This document shows, in pieces, positions 8,280 to 15,697 of a stretch of DNA of 64,000 nucleotides (the stretch's first letter is position 1; each line of letters begins with the position of its first letter). The stretch comes from Blautia wexlerae (GTDB lineage Bacteria > Bacillota > Clostridia > Lachnospirales > Lachnospiraceae), in NCBI RefSeq assembly GCF_013300825.1, contig NZ_JAAIMY010000001.1, positions 124,001 to 188,000 on the forward strand, in the 5' to 3' direction. The position numbers were made by a program, and so were the translations under genes. The notes beneath the pieces were generated by a model. That model had not been told where the DNA came from. It searched no databases and was given only the letters and a program-made list of their open reading frames with translations.

Positions 8280-10780
8280 TGGCAGAACCAAGGGTTTTTT
8301 TAAAAGAGAACAGGGGCCGAATTGAAGAGAACTACCTGGAGCAGGCAAAGAACCTGCCCCGGGTTTTTGCGCCTGTAGACGAGAAATTACAGAAATGTAC
8401 AGAGGAAGTGGCACTTGCATGTAAATATTTATATGCGTTTATGCCGTACAGTGATATTGGCAATTATCCATTTGAAGTATTTCTGGACTATGCAGAGAAT
8501 GGTGTAAAGCTCTGGAAAGAGAATCCACAGGTTGCAGATCTTCCGGAAGAAATTTTTCTGAATTATGTGCTGTTTCACAGAGTAAATGAGGAAGAAATCG
8601 CACAGTGCAGAACTTACTTCCGCACAGAGATCGGAAGCAGAATACAGGGAATGAACTTCAGAGAAGCAGCGCTGGAAGTGAATTACTGGTGTGCCGAAGA
8701 AGCTACTTATCATTGTACAGATGACCGTACTTTATCTGCGATTTCTGTATACCGCAGAGGAAATGGCAGATGTGGTGAAGAGTCTGTGTTCACGGTAAAT
8801 GCACTGCGAAGCGTAGGTGTACCTGCCCGTCAGGTATATGCACCGAAGTGGTCTCACTGCGATGACAATCACGCCTGGGTAGAAATCTGGTGTGATGGCA
8901 AATGGTACTTCCTGGGAGCCTGTGAGCCCGAAGAAATCCTGAATAAAGGATGGTTTACAAACGCTTCTTCCAGAGCAATGATGATCCATTCACGTGTGTT
9001 TGATACCAAGATCCCGGAAGGCGAGGTGATCGGCACAGATGGTATGGTGACCATGCTGAATGAATTGAAGAGGTATGCAGTAACCAAAGAAATTACAGTA
9101 ACAGTAAAGGATACGCAGGGGTTACCCGCAGAGGGAGCTGAGGTTTCCTTTGAGGTACTGAACTATTCAGAGTATGCACCGATCGCAGAGAAGAAAACAG
9201 ACAGTAAAGGAACTGCCAGACTGACAACAGGACTTGGAAGTCTGCATATTTCCGCAAGAATGTGTTCTGACGGCGAGTGGTTCTATGCAGAAACAGTTAT
9301 GAACACTGAGAAAGAAGATAACTGTGAACTTTGTCTGGTACCGCAGGATAAAAGAAATGACGGCGAATCAGAAAAATGGACAGCAGCAGATATATTTGCT
9401 CCTCATGATGCACCTGTAAACACAGACATGCCGACTCCGGAACAGAAGGCGAAGGGAAATAAGCGTCTGGTAGCAGCCAATGTACACAGAGAGCAGAAAG
9501 TAAGAAACTGGTCAAATCCGGAATGTGAACGTTTCCTGGAAAAAAAGGTAAACAGGATAGAAGAAGCCATTGCTGCCTCATACAGAGAAGATCTCCTGAG
9601 GGTTCTCACAGAGAAAGACAGAACTGACTGTATCAGTGACGTTCTGGAGGAACACCTGGAGCTGGCAATCCCATATCATGGTATGATGAAAAAGGATACC
9701 TTTGTATCTTATGTGTTAAATCCAAGAGTAGATGATGAAGTTCTTCAGAAATACAGAAGAGAGATTAAGAAGCATTTTTCCAGAGCTGAGAAACAGGAGC
9801 TGAGAGATGATCCTTCCAGAATCTGGAATCTGATCGAGAAGGCAATTGTTTCCAGACCGGAGAAAGAGCGCTCCAGTGTGATCACAACACCGGCAGGATG
9901 CATAAGGACCTGTACAGGAAGCTTCCTGTCAAAGAAAATCCTGTTTGTTGCAATAGCGAGAACCCTTGGAGTAGCGGCAAGACTGAATCCACATGATCGT
10001 TCTATGGAATATATGGAAAACGGAAGATTCGTTCCTGTGCTTGCAAGAACAGAGAAGAACTGTACTCTGATCCTGAAAGCAGGAGAGACTGTACAGTGGA
10101 AATATTTCCAGAACTGGAGTATTGCAAAACTGGAGAATGGAAGATATACATCACTGAAACTGGGAGCAGAGAATTTCGAAGATCAGATCCTGAATCTGCC
10201 GTTGGAATCCGGAAACTACAGGATCCTTACTTCAAACAGACTCCCAAATGGAAATATGTTTGCAAATGAATATCATTTTGAAATTCAGCCCGGAGAGACA
10301 AAGGAGATTGAACTGGTACTCAGGGAAGCAGACCTGGAGGATATGCTGGAGAATATTTCCATGCCGGAATTCATGCTGAAAACTGAGGATGGTACAGAGG
10401 TGAAAGCATCTGACCTTACAGCAGACGGGAAACGTATCCTGATGTTTCTGGAAGAAGAAAAAGAGCCTACTGAGCATATCTTAAATGAAATGATGGAGCA
10501 GGAAGAGGCTTTCGCAGGATATGCAGAGCAGATTATTTTTGTAGTGAGAAGTAAAGAAGCACTGGAGACACCGACACTGTCCAAAGCACTTGCAAAGTTA
10601 AAAAATATTCAGATTTATTATGATGATTTCTCAGAGATTATCAATACTCTGGGAAGGCGTATGTACGTAGATCCGGACAAACTTCCGCTGATTATTGTGA
10701 CGAATGGAACCCTGAATGGGATTTATGCGACCAGCGGTTACAATGTAGGAACCGGGGATATGCTGCTTAGATTAATGTAA
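8279..10780 (+). CDS. Transglutaminase-like (papain-fold) protein, cytoplasmic
   Basis: This 833-residue protein has no signal peptide. Residues about 130-215 form a transglutaminase-like core with Cys165 in NGRCGEES and His198 in DDNHAWVE, followed by the motif FLGACEPE. Residues about 270-350 look like a carboxypeptidase-regulatory beta domain (KDTQGLPAEGAEVSFEV). Residues about 560-610 (TPAGCIRTC, then VAIARTLGVAARL) resemble a second, diverged copy of the same fold. The C-terminal 150 residues look thioredoxin-like by their ordering only. In bacteria this family often cleaves or rearranges peptide or glycan-peptide bonds. Next to a peptide importer and a fucosidase, breakdown of imported glycopeptides is a reasonable guess. 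The start overlaps the cutC stop. Confidence 0.85.
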   Translation: MAEPRVFLKENRGRIEENYLEQAKNLPRVFAPVDEKLQKCTEEVALACKYLYAFMPYSDIGNYPFEVFLDYAENGVKLWKENPQVADLPEEIFLNYVLFHRVNEEEIAQCRTYFRTEIGSRIQGMNFREAALEVNYWCAEEATYHCTDDRTLSAISVYRRGNGRCGEESVFTVNALRSVGVPARQVYAPKWSHCDDNHAWVEIWCDGKWYFLGACEPEEILNKGWFTNASSRAMMIHSRVFDTKIPEGEVIGTDGMVTMLNELKRYAVTKEITVTVKDTQGLPAEGAEVSFEVLNYSEYAPIAEKKTDSKGTARLTTGLGSLHISARMCSDGEWFYAETVMNTEKEDNCELCLVPQDKRNDGESEKWTAADIFAPHDAPVNTDMPTPEQKAKGNKRLVAANVHREQKVRNWSNPECERFLEKKVNRIEEAIAASYREDLLRVLTEKDRTDCISDVLEEHLELAIPYHGMMKKDTFVSYVLNPRVDDEVLQKYRREIKKHFSRAEKQELRDDPSRIWNLIEKAIVSRPEKERSSVITTPAGCIRTCTGSFLSKKILFVAIARTLGVAARLNPHDRSMEYMENGRFVPVLARTEKNCTLILKAGETVQWKYFQNWSIAKLENGRYTSLKLGAENFEDQILNLPLESGNYRILTSNRLPNGNMFANEYHFEIQPGETKEIELVLREADLEDMLENISMPEFMLKTEDGTEVKASDLTADGKRILMFLEEEKEPTEHILNEMMEQEEAFAGYAEQIIFVVRSKEALETPTLSKALAKLKNIQIYYDDFSEIINTLGRRMYVDPDKLPLIIVTNGTLNGIYATSGYNVGTGDMLLRLM

Positions 10781-10803
10781 ATAAATACAGGAGATAAAAA
10801 ATC

Positions 10804-12114
10804 ATGTATCAGTTTAACAGAAAAGAATATGAAGAACGTATGAAATGGTATCAGGATGCCCGTTTCGGAATGTTTATCCACTGGGGATTATATTCTATTC
10901 CTGCAAGAGGAGAATGGGTACGCAGTACAGAGGAGATGCCTGAGGAAGAATACCTTCCGTTTATGAAAGAATTTGATGCCAGAGACTATAATCCGAAACA
11001 GTGGGCAAAAGAGGCAAAGGCAGCAGGTATGAAATATGTGGTTCTGACTGCAAAACACCATGATGGTTTCTGTTTATTTGACAGTAAATACACAGATTAT
11101 AAAGTTACCAATACACCTGCAGGAAGAGATCTGATCAAAGAATATGTGGAAGCTCTTCGCGAAGAAGGTCTGAAAGTCGGTCTGTATTTCACCTTACTTG
11201 ACTGGCATCATCCGGACTATCCTCATTACGGAGACCGCATCCATCCTATGAGAAACCATCCGGAATGCAGTAATGAAAACAGAGATTTTTCTCGTTATAT
11301 AGAGTATATGTACAATCAGGTGGAAGAGGTCTGCACAAATTATGGAAAAATCGATATTATGTGGTTTGACTTTTCATATGATGATATGCGGGGCGAGAAA
11401 TGGGGAGCAACAAGACTGATAGATATGGTCCGCAGATTACAGCCGGGAATCATCATTGATAACCGTCTGGAAGTCAGCGGTGAGGGAAGAGGTTCTCTGT
11501 ATGACTGCAATCCGACACCATATCATGGCGATTTTGTAAGCCCGGAACAGATCATTCCGCCGGAAGGAATCTGCGACAAAGAAGGGAATCCGATGGTATG
11601 GGAAGCATGCTTCACCATGAACAATAACTGGGGCTACTGTGCAAATGACCACTATTACAAACCTGCTTCCATGCTGATCAAGAAGCTGGTAGAGTGCGTT
11701 TCCAAAGGTGGAAATATGATCCTGAATGTAGGACCTGATGCGAAAGGTAAATTCCCGAAAGAGTCCTCGGCGATTCTGGCGGAAATCGGACGCTGGATGG
11801 ATAAGAACCATGACAGTATCTATGGATGCGCTCCGGCAGCAGATATCCCGAAACCGGATTACGGACGTATCACCAGAAATGGAAATAAGTATTATGTCCA
11901 TATTTATGAGAATACATTAGGACCACTGCCGCTGATCGGCTTTGACAAGAATAAGATTGTGAAAGTACGTGCCCTGGATGACGGACATGAAGTGCCGATT
12001 TCTACTTTATGGGTGCACAGCGATTATCCGGATATCGCATTTGTTGACCTCGGTCCGGATCCTGTACTGCCGGATCCTGTAGACTATGTGCTGGAAGTGG
12101 AGATGGCTGAATAA
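10804..12114 (+). CDS. GH29 alpha-L-fucosidase, cytoplasmic
   Basis: The 436-residue protein matches glycoside hydrolase family 29 from its start: RFGMFIHWGLYSIPARGEW, then YVVLTAKHHDGFCLF, and the nucleophile Asp189 in IMWFDFSYDD. The family removes alpha-linked L-fucose by a retaining mechanism. There is no signal peptide, so it acts on fucosylated material that has been imported, most likely through the upstream ABC system. Its length is close to the catalytic domain plus a short C-terminal beta domain, without the carbohydrate-binding modules of secreted relatives. A Shine-Dalgarno GGAG lies upstream and a strong terminator follows. Confidence 0.93.
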   Translation: MYQFNRKEYEERMKWYQDARFGMFIHWGLYSIPARGEWVRSTEEMPEEEYLPFMKEFDARDYNPKQWAKEAKAAGMKYVVLTAKHHDGFCLFDSKYTDYKVTNTPAGRDLIKEYVEALREEGLKVGLYFTLLDWHHPDYPHYGDRIHPMRNHPECSNENRDFSRYIEYMYNQVEEVCTNYGKIDIMWFDFSYDDMRGEKWGATRLIDMVRRLQPGIIIDNRLEVSGEGRGSLYDCNPTPYHGDFVSPEQIIPPEGICDKEGNPMVWEACFTMNNNWGYCANDHYYKPASMLIKKLVECVSKGGNMILNVGPDAKGKFPKESSAILAEIGRWMDKNHDSIYGCAPAADIPKPDYGRITRNGNKYYVHIYENTLGPLPLIGFDKNKIVKVRALDDGHEVPISTLWVHSDYPDIAFVDLGPDPVLPDPVDYVLEVEMAE

Positions 12115-12127
12115 AGATATAGAATAC

Positions 12128-12155
12128 AAAAAAGCTGCCGGATGGCAGCTTTTTT
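12128..12155 (+). terminator. Intrinsic terminator after the fucosidase
   Basis: A 12-bp perfect stem (12128-12139 with 12144-12155), loop GGAT, with A and T runs on both sides. It can end the fucosidase operon and also the convergent gene at 12196. Confidence 0.9.
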
Positions 12156-12195
12156 GTATTTCTTAACCGAACTGAGATGCAGGTGTCTGCCTGGT

Positions 12196-12714
12196 TCAAC
12201 AACGGTTTCTCTTGTTTACGAAATAATTCAGAATCCCGCCGCCTATGATAATAACAAGGGCAACAGCAACAACACGTTTCGCTGCTTCCTGCGGCATCTG
12301 GCTTTTGGAACCGATGGAATCGGAATAGAAAGTCAGGGTATAATTGATCTCATGAGGGGTGCCCATGGCGGTAGTGTCTGCGATTACCGGCATGCTCTCA
12401 TCCATAATGGTAACCGGGATCTGGAATTCAGAATTCGTTCCTTCCTCATTGACAGGGAGATATTTTTTACCGTCAACGATCATGTAGTCATAATTAGAAC
12501 TGCTCCACTGGATATCGGCAGTTACTTCGCCGTTTTTCACAGTGATCAAAGTCGGTGAAGTGACACTGGCTTTGCCGCTTCCGCCTTCCAGCTCTACCTG
12601 GATGGAATACTCCCCATCTTCTTTATCAAGAGTGAAAGCCTGTGCAGCAGGAACAGAAGTCCATACTGACAGACAGCAGATTAAAGCTGCCAGAACTGCA
12701 AAAATCTTTCTCAT
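12196..12714 (-). CDS. Secreted, membrane-anchored protein of unknown function
   Basis: A 172-residue protein with a signal peptide (MRKIFAVLAALICCLSVW, cleavage likely after AQA near residue 26), a beta-rich ectodomain of about 110 residues, and a C-terminal helix (VVAVALVIIIGGGILNYF) followed by positive residues KRNR. It should be anchored with its ectodomain outside. The ectodomain has a clear conserved-looking core (QWSSSNYDYMIVDGKKYLPV). Two cysteines are present, at the signal peptide and the C-terminus. I do not recognise a named family. The gene is divergent from cobI and shares its upstream region. GAGGAAAG precedes the start. Confidence 0.75.
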   Translation of the reverse strand: MRKIFAVLAALICCLSVWTSVPAAQAFTLDKEDGEYSIQVELEGGSGKASVTSPTLITVKNGEVTADIQWSSSNYDYMIVDGKKYLPVNEEGTNSEFQIPVTIMDESMPVIADTTAMGTPHEINYTLTFYSDSIGSKSQMPQEAAKRVVAVALVIIIGGGILNYFVNKRNRC

Positions 12715-12782
12715 ATTTCTTTCCTCACTTAAATTCGATAATTTTCATCATCCCACAATTGAAATTAATTGTCAATACTTTG

Positions 12783-12811
12783 TTGAAAAAGTTATCCTGT
12801 TTTAGTATAAT
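12783..12811 (+). promoter_or_regulatory. Promoter for the cobI-ABC operon
   Basis: TTGAAA at 12783-12788 and TATAAT at 12806-12811 with a 17-base spacer. The leader to the gene is about 140 bases. Confidence 0.7.
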
Positions 12812-12869
12812 AAAAGATACTGTCCGCACGCAACATCATTGAGAACGTAGTGAACAGTGAGCACAATAA

Positions 12870-12926
12870 ATGAATATCTGTGAATTGCTTTGCTGCGAAG
12901 CAGCTCATGCAATTCTGATATCATAA
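12870..12926 (+). repeat. Long imperfect hairpin in the cobI leader
   Basis: Nested inverted repeats: an inner stem 12892-12896 with 12900-12904, a middle stem 12882-12888 with 12909-12915, and an outer imperfect extension. There is no T tract and it does not match a cobalamin riboswitch by eye. It may be a regulatory or mobile fold-back element. Confidence 0.5.
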
Positions 12927-12959
12927 AAATGTATATGTAAATCACAGGAGGATATGGTA

Positions 12960-13655
12960 ATGAGAGGAATTTTATACGGAGTAGGAGTTGGCCCCGGAGA
13001 TCCGGAACTTATGACATTAAAGGCAGTGCGCCTGATCAAAGAGAATGATATTATTGCAGTACCGGGCGCAGAGGTGCGTGAAACAGTTGCATATAAGATC
13101 GCAGTACAGGCAGTACCTGAGCTTGCCAAGAAGGAACTTCTGCCAATCTATATGCCAATGACACATGATAAGGCAGAACTGGAACTGAACCATGAAAAAG
13201 GTGCCAAGGCACTGGAAGCGGCACTTGATACAGGTAAGAATGTAGTATTTCTGACACTTGGAGATCCGACTATCTATTCAACATTTTCATATGTACAGAA
13301 GAGAGTAGAAGCGGATGGATATGAGACAAGACTGGTAAGTGGCATCACTTCCTTCTGCGCAACAGCAGCACGCCTGAATATCCCGCTTACAGAGTGGAAT
13401 CAGCCCCTTCATGTACAGCCTGCAGTTCACCGTCTTGACAGTGAACTGGATCAGCCGGGAACCTATGTGCTTATGAAATCCGGAAGAAAGATGAATCAGG
13501 TGAAGGAAATCCTTGAAAGAAGCGGCCGCGAAGTCCGTATGGTAGAGAATTGTGGTATGCCGGATGAACATATCTATAACAGCGTAGAGGAAATTCCGGA
13601 TGATGCAGGATATTATTCCCTGATCATTGCCAAAGAGAAAGCCGAAGAGAAATGA
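12960..13655 (+). CDS. cobI: Precorrin-2 C20-methyltransferase (CobI/CbiL family)
   Basis: The 231-residue protein starts at 12960, where AGGAGG (12946-12951) lies 8 bases away; an ATG at 12954 is too close. It has the tetrapyrrole methylase signatures: GVGVGPGDPELMTLKA at the N-terminus, FLTLGDPTIYSTF in the middle and SGITSFCATAARL for S-adenosylmethionine binding. The enzyme puts the C20 methyl group on precorrin-2 (or the cobalt form) in corrin ring building. No other corrin-ring gene is next to it, so it either completes a pathway encoded elsewhere or is a leftover. The stop overlaps the start of the ABC ATPase by four bases, so the two are translated together. Confidence 0.88.
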   Translation: MRGILYGVGVGPGDPELMTLKAVRLIKENDIIAVPGAEVRETVAYKIAVQAVPELAKKELLPIYMPMTHDKAELELNHEKGAKALEAALDTGKNVVFLTLGDPTIYSTFSYVQKRVEADGYETRLVSGITSFCATAARLNIPLTEWNQPLHVQPAVHRLDSELDQPGTYVLMKSGRKMNQVKEILERSGREVRMVENCGMPDEHIYNSVEEIPDDAGYYSLIIAKEKAEEK

Positions 13656-14494
13656 TAGAGACAAAAGATCTGACTAAAACTTTTGACAATTTTACAGCAG
13701 TGGATTCCCTGAACCTGAAAATTGAAAAAGGTGAGTTTTTTGGTCTTCTCGGACCAAATGGAGCAGGCAAGACAACGACCATCAGCCTGCTCTCAACCCT
13801 TCTTCTTCCGACAAAGGGAGAAATCCTCATAGACGGTCAGCAGCTTACAAGACAACGTCCCGATCTGAAAAGAAAAATCAGTGTGATCACCCAGGAATAT
13901 TCCATGCGTCAGGATATGAATATGGATGAGATCATGGAATATCAGGGCCGTCTCTATTTTATGCCCAGAAAGCAGATAAAGGAAAGAACAGAGGAGCTTC
14001 TGGAGTTCTGTGACCTGCTGAAATTCCGCAAGCGTACAGTCCGTAAGCTTTCAGGTGGAATGAAGCGTAAGCTGATGGTCTGTCGGGCATTATTGACAGA
14101 TCCGGAGATATTGCTTTTGGATGAACCCACAGCAGGTATGGATGCTCTTTCCAGAAGACAGATGTGGAATCTTCTGCGTAAGCTTAATGAGAAAAATCTG
14201 ACGATCCTTCTGACCACTCACTATATGGAAGAAGCACAGAGTCTCTGTAATCGTGTGGCACTGATGGATCATGGTAAGCTGGAGGAGGTAAGTACTCCGT
14301 CAGCACTGATCGAGAGTCTTGGTGCTTATGCAGTGGACGAGATGACAGCAGATGGAACACAGAATCACTATTTCCATACACGACAGGAAGCAATCCGGTA
14401 TCTGGAAGAGCTTACAGGGCAGGCGTCTCTTCGCGAGACAACACTGGAAGACGTCTTTGTAGAAAGAGCCGGGAAGCATTTGATTTCAAAATAG
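13652..14494 (+). CDS. ABC-2-type transporter ATP-binding protein
   Basis: A 280-residue ATPase of the drug/lipid/NodI exporter type: Walker A GPNGAGKTTT near residue 35, signature KLSGGMKRKLMVCRALL, Walker B ILLLDEPTAGMD and switch region TTHYMEEA. Its C-terminal segment ends LEDVFVERAG, typical for this exporter group. The start is an ATGA overlap with cobI. The partner permease follows after 73 bases. The substrate is not known. Coupling to a corrin methyltransferase suggests a link to tetrapyrroles or metal, but no residue supports that directly. Confidence 0.9.
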   Translation: MIETKDLTKTFDNFTAVDSLNLKIEKGEFFGLLGPNGAGKTTTISLLSTLLLPTKGEILIDGQQLTRQRPDLKRKISVITQEYSMRQDMNMDEIMEYQGRLYFMPRKQIKERTEELLEFCDLLKFRKRTVRKLSGGMKRKLMVCRALLTDPEILLLDEPTAGMDALSRRQMWNLLRKLNEKNLTILLTTHYMEEAQSLCNRVALMDHGKLEEVSTPSALIESLGAYAVDEMTADGTQNHYFHTRQEAIRYLEELTGQASLRETTLEDVFVERAGKHLISK

Positions 14495-14500
14495 CAGATA

Positions 14501-14542
14501 TTAACCGAATCAGGGAAGTCCCCTGCGGTGGTTGCGAAAAAA
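14501..14542. repeat. Short intergenic motif shared with 58144-58193
   Basis: The stretch holds TTAACCGAATCAG, then AAGTCCCCTGC, then a TTGC-A-run. The same three blocks in the same order occur at 58144-58193 with different spacing. CAGGG and CCCTG can pair into a small hairpin. Confidence 0.4.
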
Positions 14543-14567
14543 GTTAGAATAATCTGGAGAAAAATGT

Positions 14568-15299
14568 ATGGGAATTATAACAATATTATGGGAGAAGTGG
14601 GTAGAATTCCGCCGGGACTTCTATAAGATCACGCTGGCGGCAATGATCGCACCGCTAATGTATCTGATCGTATTCGGAATGGGAATCCAGACCACTTCTC
14701 ATGGACAGCCATACCTGAACTTTCTGATTCCGGGTGTGGTATCATTGACAACTATGAATGGAAGCTTCAACGCCATTGCGCAGAATCTGAACGTGCAGAG
14801 ACTGTATGAGAAAGCTTTTGACCAGGTGATGATCTCCCCCACACCATTATGGCAGTTTATTGCCGGACAGATCATCGGGGGAAGTCTGCGCGGTCTGTAT
14901 GCAGGAGGAATCATACTGCTTCTTACAGCACCTATTGAGACAGGACTGATCTTCAACGGATGGTCCTTTCTGGTGATGTTCCTGAACGGAGCAGTATTCT
15001 CAGCCATCGGCGTGGTGGTCTCCTTTCTGGCAAAAAACCACGCAGACGTGCCGAGGTTTTCCAATTATATCATTATGCCTATGGCATATTTGTGTAACAC
15101 CTTTTTCTCAACAGAGAAACTTCCGGGATTTGTAGGCAAGTTTGTATCAGCCTTGCCATTATCCCAGACCAGCCATCTGATGAGAAGCATTTCATCAGGT
15201 GAGGCAGTGAATTACACTGGTATTGGGATTCTGCTTCTTTATCTGCTGGTGTTTACTGTAGCAGCATCATGGTTTATTTATAAGAAGAAAAATCTGTAA
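14568..15299 (+). CDS. ABC-2-type transporter permease
   Basis: A 243-residue integral membrane protein with about six helices: the first around YKITLAAMIAPLMYLIVFGMG and the last VFTVAASWFIY, each longer than the quoted part. The segment YEKAFDQVMISPTP followed by GQIIGGSLRGL is the conserved ABC-2 membrane-domain region. It pairs with the ATPase just upstream to form an exporter. TGGAGA lies upstream of the start. Its stop is followed by a hairpin, so cobI, the ATPase and the permease form a closed three-gene unit. Confidence 0.88.
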   Translation: MGIITILWEKWVEFRRDFYKITLAAMIAPLMYLIVFGMGIQTTSHGQPYLNFLIPGVVSLTTMNGSFNAIAQNLNVQRLYEKAFDQVMISPTPLWQFIAGQIIGGSLRGLYAGGIILLLTAPIETGLIFNGWSFLVMFLNGAVFSAIGVVVSFLAKNHADVPRFSNYIIMPMAYLCNTFFSTEKLPGFVGKFVSALPLSQTSHLMRSISSGEAVNYTGIGILLLYLLVFTVAASWFIYKKKNL

Positions 15300-15308
15300 C
15301 TGACTGAC

Positions 15309-15332
15309 AAGGAGGAGCCTGTGCTCCTCCTT
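15309..15332 (+). terminator. Terminator hairpin after the ABC-2 permease
   Basis: A 10-bp GC-rich stem (15309-15318 with 15323-15332), loop CTGT, with a short T-containing tail. Confidence 0.7.
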
Positions 15333-15395
15333 GATCTGTTTATGTATTATATATCAATGTGAATTTTTGTAAAGAGAAAACAGGGAACCATATAT

Positions 15396-15538
15396 GTTAC
15401 TGTTCACACACCACTATCCCGCGAGGTGTTTTGGCATGAATATGCCAAAATCCCGAGACATACAAGCCAAAATTCCATTGCCGCAGGCAATCTGGAATGA
15501 ATTTTGGCAACGTTACTGTGAACGGAGTGAACAGTAAC
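15396..15538. repeat. 143-bp dispersed palindromic repeat, copy A
   Basis: The element is bounded by perfect 12-bp terminal inverted repeats (15396-15407 and 15527-15538). It contains two further dyads: one around 15429-15450, and a long one where GCCAAAATT near 15466 pairs with AATTTTGGC near 15508. The reverse complement of 57977-58119 matches with about four mismatches by eye and exactly the same length. It encodes nothing. It behaves like a non-autonomous mobile or palindromic intergenic element. Confidence 0.85.
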
Positions 15539-15697
15539 CCATATATTGGCAGTATATCCAATTATTGACTTTTATCCTTTGGATGATATACTTAAATTAT
15601 GTATAATCAATTTGTTAGCACACGAACAGTTGATTCTGGCATCTGTCCGGTTAAATTTTCACACAGCCATAATAACAGAAGAAAGGGCATACATTAT

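Noticed and set aside
8429-8713. Minus-strand ORF opposite the transglutaminase-like gene
   Set aside because: Shadow of a highly supported coding frame; no start signal and no family.
12142-12558. Plus-strand ORF of 138 codons opposite the secreted protein gene
   Set aside because: It is antisense to a gene with a clear signal peptide and ribosome binding site, and its product has no recognisable features.
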